Shown here piece after piece: positions 8,768 through 17,299 of a stretch of DNA of 64,000 nucleotides. The notes beneath the pieces were generated by a model, which saw nothing but the letters and a program-made list of their open reading frames with translations, was not told the origin of the DNA and did not search any database. The DNA is from Bacillota bacterium LX-D (GTDB taxonomy: Bacteria; Bacillota; DUOV01; Zhaonellaceae): contig JAVLUO010000001.1 of NCBI GenBank assembly GCA_031628995.1, forward strand, positions 62,001-126,000. The letters are read 5' to 3'. How positions within the stretch are numbered: position 1 is the first letter of the stretch; each line of letters opens with the position of its first letter. Position numbers and translations under genes: made by a program.

Positions 8768-9424
8768 ATGACAGTCCCATTCATAGTTCTCACTACAATT
8801 ATTGTTTTAGCAGCGGCTATCTATCTACTAATTGTTCATAAACCATCTCCCACTTTTCAAAAAAAGCCTTACAAAAGGCCAAAAGGGTATGGTAATGGAG
8901 ATTTTGAATTTGCCGAAGAGTTAGCGTCTATTTTAATGGATAAAAAGCGAAAATCCTCTACATATTTAAAAAGCAATATTGTTCTCCTAATCAAAGATCC
9001 TTACTGGTTATATACTTTTTGGGAAATTAGCCCTAGCGATCAAGAAAGTTTTGACAAGATTAAAAAAGAACATCTGGACTTCTCGATTTCAGACCTTATA
9101 CTGCGAATCTATAATATCTCTCAAGGCTCAATAAATGCCCCCTATTTCGATTTATTAGTAGAAAATAATCTTTCCGACTATTATATCCGGGTTAATCCTG
9201 GGAATAAATACTTTGTGGAAATAGGTTACCAGGTTGAAGGAATTTTCTTTGCCTTAGCTCGCTCTAACCAAGTAACAACACCCGCTTGCAGTATTTCAGC
9301 TAATATTGATCCAAACTGGGTTCCCGACAAAGCAGTTTGGCAATCTATACAGGAAACGATAAACCTGCAAGTACCTGGTTCAGAGTACATGCAGACTATT
9401 TCCTCAGCAAAACTTACCCCCTAG
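8768..9424 (+). CDS. DUF4912-domain protein with N-terminal membrane anchor
   Basis: A 218-residue protein. Residues 5-23 form one transmembrane helix. The domain from about 65 to 175 matches DUF4912, recognisable by VLLIKDPYWLYTFWEIS and the later tract around YYIRVNPGNKYFVEIGY. DUF4912 proteins commonly sit beside GH57 branching enzymes in Firmicutes, and here the GH57 gene begins about 20 bases downstream. The biochemical role of the family is not established; a carbohydrate-related or scaffold role is inferred from the neighbour. GGAGGAGG precedes the ATG. Confidence 0.85.
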   Translation: MTVPFIVLTTIIVLAAAIYLLIVHKPSPTFQKKPYKRPKGYGNGDFEFAEELASILMDKKRKSSTYLKSNIVLLIKDPYWLYTFWEISPSDQESFDKIKKEHLDFSISDLILRIYNISQGSINAPYFDLLVENNLSDYYIRVNPGNKYFVEIGYQVEGIFFALARSNQVTTPACSISANIDPNWVPDKAVWQSIQETINLQVPGSEYMQTISSAKLTP

Positions 9425-9443
9425 ATTGAAAGGATTGATATTT

Positions 9444-11030
9444 TTGTCTAAAGGTTACCTGGCTTTCGTTTTGCACGCCCACTTACCTTATGTCAGACAT
9501 AAAGCAGAAGAATTCTACATCGAGGAAAGATGGTTGTTTGAAGCATTAAATGAAACATATATCCCATTGCTGCAAATCTTAGAAAAATTAAGAGATGAAG
9601 AAGTTCCCTATCGTTTAACTATGTCCTTCAGCCCTACCCTAATTTCCATGTTAAACGATCAGTTGCTGCGCACTAAATTTCAGCAGTATTTAGAAACATC
9701 TCTTAAATTGGCTCAGAAAGAAATTATTAGAACTAAAGATGCGCCGGATTTTCAACCTTTAGCAAAAATGTATTATGAAAGACTGCAAACCAATTATGCT
9801 ACTTACGTTGATAAATATAGCCAAGATATATTAAAAGGATTTAAGCTTTTGCAGGAATTGGGTAACTTAGAGATTATAACCAGCTCAGCAACCCATAGTT
9901 ATTTGCCCCTTTTTAGTTTAAAACCGGAAATTGTTCAAGCACAGCTTGCTGCTGGCATAAGGACTTATGAAAATGTCTTTAACCAGAAGCCTCCAGGGAT
10001 TTGGCTGCCAGAGTGCGGATTTTTTCCTGAGCTAGATGTTTTTTTGGCTAAAGAGGATCTAGGCTATTTTTTTGTTGAGACCCATGGCCTCTTATTTGCA
10101 AATCCCCGGCCCCGTTATGGTACTTATGTGCCCATTCGTTGTCCAGGGGGCGCTGCTGCTTTTGCTCGGGATCATGAATCTTCAGTACAAGTATGGAGTT
10201 CAACAGAAGGCTACCCTGGAGACCCTTGGTATCGGGAATTCTACCGTGATATTGGATACGATTTAGATTTAGAATATATTAAAGATTTTATCCATCCAGA
10301 TGGAATTCGCCTGGATACAGGCTTCAAGTACTACAGAATAACAGGAGAAGGAAATGATAAAAAACTGTACTTAAGAGAACGGGCCCTAGAAAAAGCGCAT
10401 TATCATGCTAAAGATTTTTTGTATAAAAAAAGACAACAGTTGACGTATCTAACAAATCAAATGGAAGAGGATCCAATTATTGTAGCACCTTACGACGCAG
10501 AATTATTTGGCCATTGGTGGTTTGAAGGACCAGAATGGTTAGAACATGTTATAAGACAAGCAGCAGCTCAGGGAATTACTTTAATCACTCCCTCTGAATA
10601 TTTAGCTGAACATGAAAATTTACAGCCTTCAACTCCTTGCGCTTCTAGTTGGGGCAATGGTGGTTATAATTCCGTTTGGTTAGACAAAACAAATAATTGG
10701 ATTTATAAAGATTTGTACCAAACAGGAGAAAAAATGATCAACTTAGCAAATATTTTTACCAACCCAACTTCAGTAGAAAAACGTGCTTTAAACCAGGCGG
10801 CCAGGGAAATATTACTTAGCCAAAGCAGTGATTGGGCATTTATTATGAAGACAGGTACTATGGTCGATTATGCTAAAAGAAGGACCTTGGAACATTTAGA
10901 ACGGTTTAGAAAAATATATGATAGCGTTCTTCAGCATCAGATTGATGAAATTTGGCTTAAAAGAATGGAAAAAACGGATAATATTTTTCCGGATATAGAC
11001 TACCGCATCTTTGCCAGCAATAGCAAGTAA
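9444..11030 (+). CDS. GH57 1,4-alpha-glucan branching enzyme
   Basis: A 528-residue glycoside hydrolase family 57 protein that should form alpha-1,6 branches in glycogen-like glucan in the cytoplasm. Signature regions are the N-terminal YLAFVLHAHLPYVRH, the nucleophile region GIWLPECGFFPELD (catalytic Glu) and the acid region PYDAELFGHWWFEG (catalytic Asp), followed by the helical domain typical of GH57 branching enzymes. I chose TTG 9444 because family members start just before SKGYLAF and AAAGGA lies nine bases upstream; TTG codons at 9426 and 9435 are in frame but less well placed. Length fits the family. A strong terminator follows immediately. Confidence 0.9.
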   Translation: MSKGYLAFVLHAHLPYVRHKAEEFYIEERWLFEALNETYIPLLQILEKLRDEEVPYRLTMSFSPTLISMLNDQLLRTKFQQYLETSLKLAQKEIIRTKDAPDFQPLAKMYYERLQTNYATYVDKYSQDILKGFKLLQELGNLEIITSSATHSYLPLFSLKPEIVQAQLAAGIRTYENVFNQKPPGIWLPECGFFPELDVFLAKEDLGYFFVETHGLLFANPRPRYGTYVPIRCPGGAAAFARDHESSVQVWSSTEGYPGDPWYREFYRDIGYDLDLEYIKDFIHPDGIRLDTGFKYYRITGEGNDKKLYLRERALEKAHYHAKDFLYKKRQQLTYLTNQMEEDPIIVAPYDAELFGHWWFEGPEWLEHVIRQAAAQGITLITPSEYLAEHENLQPSTPCASSWGNGGYNSVWLDKTNNWIYKDLYQTGEKMINLANIFTNPTSVEKRALNQAAREILLSQSSDWAFIMKTGTMVDYAKRRTLEHLERFRKIYDSVLQHQIDEIWLKRMEKTDNIFPDIDYRIFASNSK

Positions 11031-11058
11031 AAAGCAGCCTTCCAGGCTGCTTTAGTTG
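11031..11058. terminator. Bidirectional terminator between GH57 gene and trxA
   Basis: A perfect 9-bp stem AAAGCAGCC/GGCTGCTTT (11031-11039 and 11045-11053) with a 5-base loop starts directly after the GH57 stop codon. It is followed by a T-rich stretch on + and lies eleven bases beyond the trxA stop on minus. Confidence 0.8.
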
Positions 11059-11063
11059 TTTTC

Positions 11064-11384
11064 TTAGATTGTTTCATCAATGTTTGCTTTTAATTGGTCT
11101 TTAGGCATATAGCCTACCAAACGATTAGCTATTTCACCATCTTTAAATATATAAAGAGTTGGAATACTCATTATACCAAAGCGACTAGCAGTTGAAGGGT
11201 TTTCATCCACATTTAATTTGACTACTTTAAGTTTTTGTCCATATTCTTCTGCTACCTGTTCCACAACAGGAGCAATCATTCTGCAGGGTCCGCACCATTC
11301 AGCCCAAAAATCAACTAGGACAGGTACCCTGGATGATAATACCTCTTCCTGAAAGTTACTATCAGTGACTTTCGTAATTCCCAT
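11064..11384 (-). CDS. trxA: Thioredoxin
   Basis: A 106-residue thioredoxin, the small cytoplasmic disulfide reductase. It has the redox motif WCGPC (Cys31 and Cys34) and the cis-proline in SIPTL (Pro75). The length and the start MGITKVTDSNF are usual for the family. It is monocistronic: its own sigma-A-type promoter lies upstream (11429-11457) and a terminator lies just past the stop. Confidence 0.96.
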   Translation of the reverse strand: MGITKVTDSNFQEEVLSSRVPVLVDFWAEWCGPCRMIAPVVEQVAEEYGQKLKVVKLNVDENPSTASRFGIMSIPTLYIFKDGEIANRLVGYMPKDQLKANIDETI

Positions 11385-11428
11385 TTAAATCCCCACTTTC
11401 TTAATAAAATCTGCCTATTTTTGCTTTT

Positions 11429-11457
11429 ATTATACTTATGTTACTATACGCTTGCAA
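11429..11457 (-). promoter_or_regulatory. Sigma-A-type promoter of trxA
   Basis: On the minus strand TTGCAA (11457-11452), a 17-base spacer and a perfect TATAAT (11434-11429) stand about 45 bases before the trxA ATG. Pattern match only. Confidence 0.65.
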
Positions 11458-11477
11458 TGATTTAGCAAAATATTAGC

Positions 11478-12763
11478 CTATAACAAAACTTTGTGCATTA
11501 TCTCATCTAACTGAGATAAGGTACTGCATTCTACCATCCGACAGTATTTCCCTAACAAATAAATAGCACTATACTGATTCCATAAATTCTTCGCAATTGG
11601 GTTTAGCCAAAAAACCCCTTTTGTTTTGCGCGCAATTTTTCTTAGCTCCTCTACTGATTCTTCACCAGCCACTGTTTTGGCATCGCTCACAATAATTATT
11701 ATCTTATTTTTAGTCAGCATTCGATCAAAGTTAACTTGCATTCCGTGTAAGCTTTGGGCTATATTGGTACCCCGTCCACATTCCTCCTTGGCTAATTCAA
11801 ATAATTCTTCTAAACTTTGCTGGGAAAGTTTTCCTTCCAATTGGGGGCTAACCCACATAATTCTTTCGGCAAACAAGAAAGTTTCTAGTCGGAGAAAAGA
11901 TTTAATTAAGCCATAACAAAATTGCAATACAAAGGAGCTATATCTCTCCATAGAGCCGGAAATATCACAAAGTAGTATATTAAATCGGGCTTTCGTCTTC
12001 TGCGCTGGCGGTACTTAACCTTGAAAATAGTGCCACCATGCTGAATGCTTTGGCGGATACTGTTTCGCACATCCAGCAAACCATGTTTATTAGTTTTCTT
12101 TTTACGCCTGGTTAAACGACTAGCTAACCTTCTAGTCAACTTATAGATAGTTCTTTTAACCTTAGCCATATCTTCCGGCGATAACTTGCCCATATCCTTA
12201 TGAATTAGAGCTTCTTCTTCCTGCATAAGTTTTTGGCTCACATCGATTAACATATTATCTATTTCTGCGTCGCCAGTTAATTCTATCGGCCAAAATCTAG
12301 GCATTTGTCGTTTGTAAAAATCCATTTGCCCTTTTACTAGCTCCATAACTACAGGTAAAAATCTAGAAGTAACTTTTTTTCCTTCAGAAGTTTTATCTAG
12401 AAAATCCTGCATACTTTCCCGTTGGGCAGGATCCAGTTGACGAAATAAAACTTGCTCCTCTTGAGTTAGCTCCAAGGGTTTATCCTGAAAAGTTAAATCC
12501 TTAACTTCCTCAGTTTCTGTACCTGCCGTTATATTGCCTCGGCCAAAAAAATCTACAAATGCTTGGTTAAAGATATTTTCACTATGTAAATCTTTCACCA
12601 GTGTTAATTTTAAAGCCTGATAAACTTGCTGCCCATCAACCAAATCAACTAAGAGCAGTGCCTGGAAGACGTCATTTAGCTCCCGGGCACTTACCTTTAA
12701 ACCCAAACCTCGTAGAAGCCGAATAAACTTAACTAGGTTTAAGCTGGCACTTTCTTTACTCAT
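11478..12763 (-). pseudogene. VWA-domain CoxE-like protein, frameshifted
   Basis: Two reading frames together make one VWA/CoxE-like protein of about 428 residues. The N-terminal part (from ATG 12763) has the helical region and a basic segment ending GGTIFKVKYR. The C-terminal part (visible from ATG 11951 to the stop at 11478) continues a VWA domain. Between them, the second frame read upstream gives ARFNILLCDISGSMERY, which contains the MIDAS motif DxSGS. The frames join if one C is restored in the CGCC run at about 12007-12010, giving Y-R-P-A-Q-K-T-K. So a single-base deletion (or sequencing error) disrupts the gene just before its metal site. Family partners are MoxR ATPases, and the moxR-type gene overlaps its start by eight bases. 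Confidence 0.8.
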
Positions 12764-13649
12764 TGCACTCTCGTCCTTGTACTTTACTACACAAGCAGCG
12801 GGAACCCATATCCCGATTAAAATTATCTACGTCATGTTTGTCTTTTAAGAGTAAATTAGTGGTTTTTTCCACTAAATTTGGCGTTAGATTCTCTGCACCC
12901 AAAAGTACTAGTGCCTTCGCCCAGTCAATTGTTTCAGCAATAGATGGTTTCTTTTGAATCTCTAAACTGCGGACTAGCTGTACTGCCTTAGCCACTTCTT
13001 GAGCCAAACGCCGATCAATGCCGGGAACTTTAGCGTTCAGAATGGCCAATTCTTTATCTATCCTAGGATAGTCGATATTAAGATAAATACAGCGTCTTTT
13101 TAACCCATCAGAAAGTTCCCGCTCAGCGTTACTAGTTAAGACCACAATAGGAATTTGATTAGCCCGAACTGTTCCTAACTCTGGAATGGATACCTGAAAA
13201 TCAGAAAGAATTTCAAGTAGAAAGGCCTCAAACTCTTCATCTGTTTTGTCAATTTCATCAATTAATAATACTGGTTTTTGCTCCGCACGCAGTGCTTTAA
13301 GTAATGGACGAGGTAACAGATAATTCTCTGAAAATAAATCTTGCTCTATCTTATTAGCCCCCTGCTCTTTACCTAGCTGAATACTTAGGAGCTGCTTTTG
13401 GTAGTTCCATTCATATAAAGCCTTACTTTCATCTAAGCCTTCATAGCACTGGAGACGAATAAGCTCTGTTTGAAAAATTTTGCTTAAGACCTTGGCCAAT
13501 TCCGTTTTTCCTACCCCAGGAGCCCCCGTAATTAATAATGGCTTTTCCAAATTTAAGGCCAAAAAAACAGCCATATTAATTTCGTCTTCACTAATATATC
13601 CAGTTTCTGCCATTGCATTCTTCAACCAATCTAAAGTAATCTCCATCAT
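12756..13649 (-). CDS. MoxR-type AAA+ ATPase
   Basis: A 297-residue AAA+ ATPase of the MoxR group, which acts as a chaperone-like remodeller together with VWA proteins. Walker A is GAPGVGKTE, Walker B LLIDEIDK, and sensor 1 lies in VVLTSNAERELSD, followed by an arginine-rich segment (LKRRC). It begins MMEITLDWLK with GGGGGGAT upstream; either of two adjacent ATGs could be used. It overlaps the VWA/CoxE-like gene by eight bases, so the pair is coupled. Because that VWA partner is frameshifted, the ATPase may now lack its usual partner. The link to the glucan genes on both sides is positional only. Confidence 0.88.
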   Translation of the reverse strand: MMEITLDWLKNAMAETGYISEDEINMAVFLALNLEKPLLITGAPGVGKTELAKVLSKIFQTELIRLQCYEGLDESKALYEWNYQKQLLSIQLGKEQGANKIEQDLFSENYLLPRPLLKALRAEQKPVLLIDEIDKTDEEFEAFLLEILSDFQVSIPELGTVRANQIPIVVLTSNAERELSDGLKRRCIYLNIDYPRIDKELAILNAKVPGIDRRLAQEVAKAVQLVRSLEIQKKPSIAETIDWAKALVLLGAENLTPNLVEKTTNLLLKDKHDVDNFNRDMGSRCLCSKVQGRECNE

Positions 13650-13674
13650 AATCCCCCCTCTAAAGAATACAGAT

Positions 13675-13710
13675 AGCTTTTAGCTTATGCTTGTGCATAA
13701 ACTAAAAGCT
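13675..13710 (-). terminator. Strong hairpin between GT4 gene and moxR-type gene
   Basis: Arms 13675-13690 and 13695-13710 pair over 16 bp with a 4-base loop. The single irregular position is a G-U pair only in the minus-strand RNA, matching the direction of transcription. No U-run follows, so this may be a weak terminator or a processing or stability hairpin. Confidence 0.5.
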
Positions 13711-13785
13711 TATGACCTGCTATAAAATATATTCGACATCTTTTTAGTTCTTCTTGCTTATTTTTCGAGAAAAAATAATTTTTTA

Positions 13786-15000
13786 TTATCTTATGCCCTT
13801 ACGCAATCCATCTAAGAAATGGACCTGAGGTTCCTTGCTCCAAGAACTTTTCCGATACTCTGCATAAACCTCACTATAGACCTTTCGAGTCTGAAATGCA
13901 ATTTTATCCCAATTATATACTTTATCAATTAAGAGGAGTCCATTTTTCTTTAATTCTTGCTGCAAGACATGATTTTTTAAAGCCTGAATAACATTAATAG
14001 CTAAAGATTGGCTATTTCCCGGGTAGGCTTTTAAGCCATTAACTCCATGGGTAACTATTTGACCCATTCCTCCAGTGTCTGAAACCACAACAGGCACTCC
14101 CGCTGCCATAGCTTCTAAAGTTACAATACCAAAGGGCTCGTACAAACTGGGAAAAACAGCTAAGCTTACTCTGCGAAAAATTCTATCTCGCATTTCAGCA
14201 TTAATATAGCCTAAAAAATTTACTCGGTGTTCTATCCCTAAAGCTCTAGCTTGCTGTTTTAGCTCTTGTTCCATGGGACCGTTGCCAGCAATCCAAAACT
14301 GGGCCGAAGGTTCATTCGCTAAAATTGCCGGAGCAGCTTCTAATAGTATTTGAACTCCCTTTTCCCGAACTAAACGTCCCACAAAAAAAATAATTTTTTC
14401 CTTAGGGTGATTATCTGTATTGCGAGTAAACTTTCTTTGATCAACCCCATTAGGAATAACTTTTATCTTATCCGCAGGAAGTTGGAATAGACTTTGGACT
14501 TCGTTTCTCATATATGAACTGCACACAATAACCTTCCAAGCTTCATAAGTCAACCACCATTCAATACTATTAATATAGCGCTGATCATCAGTGTGTAATC
14601 CCTGGTTTCGACCAGCTTCAGTGGCATGGATTGTGGCAATTAATGGAAGTGTGTAAGCATGTTTTAATACTCTTCCCGCATAAGCGGACAACCAATCATG
14701 GGCGTGGATAATATGAAATGACTTATACTGTTTAAAAAGCTTAATAGCTTCTTCAATAAAACAAAAATTCAACTGATGGACCCAGGAAAAAAAGTTTGGT
14801 ACCATATGGTCATATGCTTCTACCCGGTGCACAATTACTCCATTTCTATTTTCCTTTTTTGCATCAGTGTTAGAACCAAAAGTTAAAACATGGACATCAA
14901 CCCCCTGTTTAACAAGGGCTTCTGAAATTTCTTCCACATGTTTGGCTAATCCTCCCACGCTGTGGGGAGGGTATTCCCAGGTTAACATCAAAACTCTCAT
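13786..15000 (-). CDS. GT4-family glycosyltransferase, glycogen-synthase-like
   Basis: A 404-residue GT-B glycosyltransferase. The N-terminal domain begins VLMLTWEYPPHSVGGLAKHV, as in glycogen synthases and related GT4 enzymes. The C-terminal GT4 domain has VIPNGVD, FVGRLVREKG and the E-x7-E motif in YEPFGIVTLEAMAAG, which binds the sugar nucleotide. No signal peptide or membrane segment is visible, so it is cytoplasmic. It starts two bases after the stop of a stand-alone starch-binding-module gene, and a GH57 branching enzyme lies in the same region, so alpha-glucan (glycogen) synthesis is the most likely role. Another glucosyl transfer, such as to glycolipid, cannot be excluded. Confidence 0.85.
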   Translation of the reverse strand: MRVLMLTWEYPPHSVGGLAKHVEEISEALVKQGVDVHVLTFGSNTDAKKENRNGVIVHRVEAYDHMVPNFFSWVHQLNFCFIEEAIKLFKQYKSFHIIHAHDWLSAYAGRVLKHAYTLPLIATIHATEAGRNQGLHTDDQRYINSIEWWLTYEAWKVIVCSSYMRNEVQSLFQLPADKIKVIPNGVDQRKFTRNTDNHPKEKIIFFVGRLVREKGVQILLEAAPAILANEPSAQFWIAGNGPMEQELKQQARALGIEHRVNFLGYINAEMRDRIFRRVSLAVFPSLYEPFGIVTLEAMAAGVPVVVSDTGGMGQIVTHGVNGLKAYPGNSQSLAINVIQALKNHVLQQELKKNGLLLIDKVYNWDKIAFQTRKVYSEVYAEYRKSSWSKEPQVHFLDGLRKGIR

Positions 15001-15002
15001 CT

Positions 15003-15380
15003 TTAAATTTGCTCTCCGTCATGAACTTCAAAACTCCAGTTGACGCCATTGTTGTTATCCCAGTTGTTGGCACTATCTTTAAAACAGAAGTTTAGACGAC
15101 TGCTATCATTAACCTTAATCTTTTTAGCAAAACCACGTTGGGTTTTCTCCATCCGAATATCATTAATATTATACCAACTTCTAGCATCTCCATAACCGCA
15201 GTGCATCCAAACCTGATCTGCACCACTTTCTTTGAGCAGTCCATAATAAAGAACTGTAACTTCTTCACCCAATGTAATAGGTGTAGGGTCTACTACAACG
15301 CCGCCTGGAAAATCTGCCTCCCTCATTTCTAAAAGCCTCATATCGGTATCGTCAAAATTACTGCGTCTATGGTCAGTCAT
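15003..15380 (-). CDS. Stand-alone starch-binding module (CBM25/53-like)
   Basis: A 125-residue protein that is essentially one carbohydrate-binding module. The region from about 35 to 118 has the VTVLYYGLL strand, a QVWMHCGYG strand and the C-terminal FKDSANNWDNNNGVNWSFEV, which resembles CBM25/53 starch-binding domains. There is no signal peptide, so it should act in the cytoplasm, perhaps holding the adjacent GT4 enzyme on glucan. The ATG at 15380 directly follows a T-run that ends a terminator-like hairpin containing the ribosome binding site, which implies RNA-level control. It is coupled to the GT4 gene (two-base gap). Confidence 0.75.
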   Translation of the reverse strand: MTDHRRSNFDDTDMRLLEMREADFPGGVVVDPTPITLGEEVTVLYYGLLKESGADQVWMHCGYGDARSWYNINDIRMEKTQRGFAKKIKVNDSSRLNFCFKDSANNWDNNNGVNWSFEVHDGEQI

Positions 15381-15446
15381 AAAAAAATACCTCCTGTTTT
15401 TTGCAGATATTTTACTCTTACTTAGTATTGCAAAAAACAGAAGGTA
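15381..15446 (-). terminator. Terminator-like hairpin embedding the CBM gene's ribosome binding site
   Basis: On the minus strand, 15446-15429 pairs with 15405-15388 over 18 bp (one G-U) around a 23-base loop. Seven T residues follow, then the ATG of the starch-binding gene. The descending arm ends CAGGAGGTA, which is that gene's Shine-Dalgarno sequence. The structure can therefore terminate the GT2 transcript, hide the ribosome binding site, or both. Confidence 0.75.
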
Positions 15447-15490
15447 CTATGATTTTTTATTAAAAAGTTTTTATGCTATTTTTTCAAAAA

Positions 15491-16921
15491 TTAAGAAGCT
15501 TTTACGCGAACTTCCTGAGTTCGTGGGGTCTTTACCCAAACTTGAGGCTGACGGTTCATAGCCCTTAGCACCAAAGCAGTTGTGAAAGGCAAGGCAATAA
15601 AAAAACCAGCAATAGGCAAAACAATCAATTGCAAAACTGCAAAGACCTTTCCGGCAATGCTTTTCGGCGCCACTGTAAAATTAATATAATTACAATACCG
15701 ATAAAACAAATAAAAAGTAAATCCATAATAAATAGGGGTCAAAAACTGCAGCATTGCTTTAATATCTGTCGGTACAGCACTTTTATCAAGTATACCGCCT
15801 TGCCATGCCCAAAGAAGCAAGAACACAGGTGCTAAAACCATAAATTGATAAAAATACCACTGGGCATGACCTTTCCAAAGCAAAGTTCTTAAAATAGGTA
15901 TTCTTTTTTCCTCTGGATAATGCGTAGCATTTTGCAGCTTATCATAAACCTGCAAGTGGCCACTGCCCCAGCGCAAACGCTGGCGAAAATACGCTTTGTA
16001 TTTAGCAGGTGTCTGTTCTGTACTAACAATAGGTATGTACTCCGGCCATTCCCCTGTTTCCATATAAGCCCTAACCCCTAGTTCTAAATCCTCAGACAAA
16101 ACTTTAGGGTCGTAACCGCCAATTCTAAGTAGCAAAGTTTTTTCCACATATAGGTTAGTGCCACCTAAAAATGGCAACTGTCTCATTAATAAGGGGTAGT
16201 ACCATTCATGAGCTAAGGCCTGATATAGTGCGATCAGCTTGTTTAAAGGCCCAAGTTGGAAAAAATTTCGTACTTGGAAGACTGGTCCTTGCCACAGCTT
16301 TTGCTTTCCATCAGTAGCCAGCCAGCGAGCAGCCACATGAAGTAAACAATCTGCTTCCGGACGGCTTTCAGCATCATAAAAGGCGCATATTGTCGTGGAT
16401 TTACTAATTGAACTTATGGCATAGTTTAAAGCTCTGGCTTTCGTCGAAGGCACTTCTCTACCTGTACATCTTCCGCCTACACGACCATCAAAATCAAAAG
16501 GCACAATAGAATGTTTTAAGAAAGGCATATCAGGCAGCTGGCTAAACTCCCGAATTTTTCTCTCTACTACATCTTGGGTAGTTATTTTCGCAGGTTCCTT
16601 TTCCTTACTTCTCAATTCTTTACCGTCAGTCACAACCATAATCTCGTACCTATCTTTAGGATAGTTAAGGCCTGCTAAGTGATCGATAGTGCAAGCAATA
16701 ACATCCGCTTCATCCCTAGCTGGCACAAGTATCGAGAAAAATGGCAGCTCCAAGGATTTTTTTTTCGCTTCCTCATGCAGCATATCTATTGATAATCCAT
16801 CAATTTTCTTCCAATATGTAAGACGTGCTTTCAATCCCCAATACAGATAACGGAAAAATAAATACGCAATAACTAAACTAAGAAAGACACTAGATATATA
16901 TATAATCTCTGCATTATTCAA
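15491..16921 (-). CDS. GT2-family membrane glycosyltransferase
   Basis: A 476-residue processive-type GT2 enzyme. One N-terminal transmembrane helix (about 5-27) precedes the GT-A domain (about 60-340), with FFSILVPARDEADV, a YDAES acidic motif, LSEDLELG and the acceptor-side QRLRWGSGH (Q-x2-RW). Three or four C-terminal membrane segments follow (about 360-460). The layout resembles cellulose/hyaluronan-synthase-like and related family 2 transferases that polymerise or transfer sugar at the membrane. The substrate is unknown. The start is TTG 16921 with GGAGA nine bases upstream. It is upstream of the starch-binding and GT4 genes, separated by the terminator-like hairpin. Confidence 0.85.
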   Translation of the reverse strand: MNNAEIIYISSVFLSLVIAYLFFRYLYWGLKARLTYWKKIDGLSIDMLHEEAKKKSLELPFFSILVPARDEADVIACTIDHLAGLNYPKDRYEIMVVTDGKELRSKEKEPAKITTQDVVERKIREFSQLPDMPFLKHSIVPFDFDGRVGGRCTGREVPSTKARALNYAISSISKSTTICAFYDAESRPEADCLLHVAARWLATDGKQKLWQGPVFQVRNFFQLGPLNKLIALYQALAHEWYYPLLMRQLPFLGGTNLYVEKTLLLRIGGYDPKVLSEDLELGVRAYMETGEWPEYIPIVSTEQTPAKYKAYFRQRLRWGSGHLQVYDKLQNATHYPEEKRIPILRTLLWKGHAQWYFYQFMVLAPVFLLLWAWQGGILDKSAVPTDIKAMLQFLTPIYYGFTFYLFYRYCNYINFTVAPKSIAGKVFAVLQLIVLPIAGFFIALPFTTALVLRAMNRQPQVWVKTPRTQEVRVKAS

Positions 16922-17123
16922 TATATTTCATCTCCTACAGTCGCATAAAAATCCTCCCCAAGCTGCCGGAGGAGGTAACAAGACACTATCTTAAATTTAT
17001 ATGCCATAATAATATTCTTTATTCGCCGTTTATAAACTTTTTCCTGCCTAATATTAAATTTTGTTCAAAACAACATCGTAAAATACTCTTTACTAATATA
17101 CTTATTCAAGCTAGTACGTAAAT

Positions 17124-17152
17124 ATAATACTTTTTTATTTTAATTTTGTAAA
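17124..17152 (-). promoter_or_regulatory. Candidate promoter for the GT2 gene
   Basis: Minus-strand TTTACA (17152-17147), a 17-base spacer and TATTAT (17129-17124) predict a transcript with a leader of about 200 bases before the GT2 start. The gene-free stretch 16922-17299 otherwise holds AT-rich DNA, a GC-rich short stem (CCTCC/GGAGG, near 16952-16975) close to the gene and the icd-type terminator. Confidence 0.45.
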
Positions 17153-17218
17153 CATTTTTTAACAATAAAAGGCCAACTAAATTAGTTCAACTTGCACATT
17201 AATGTTAAGCTTCGTAAT

Positions 17219-17281
17219 AAGACAAAACTCCTGAATATAACCCTTAAAAGATCATATTCAGGAGTTGCTCTATTTTGTCTT
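17219..17281 (-). terminator. Terminator of the homocitrate/isocitrate operon
   Basis: A 12-bp stem (17227-17238 with 17254-17265, ACTCCTGAATAT and its complement) is nested inside a 9-bp outer pairing AAGACAAAA/TTTTGTCTT. It starts about 20 bases past the stop codon of the dehydrogenase gene. Confidence 0.75.
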
Positions 17282-17299
17282 AAAGCCTAACTTTTCCTT

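Noticed and set aside
16922-17120. Cyclic-di-GMP or other riboswitch in the long GT2 leader
   Set aside because: Apart from a short CCTCC/GGAGG stem, I could not find the conserved core bases of any riboswitch class I know.
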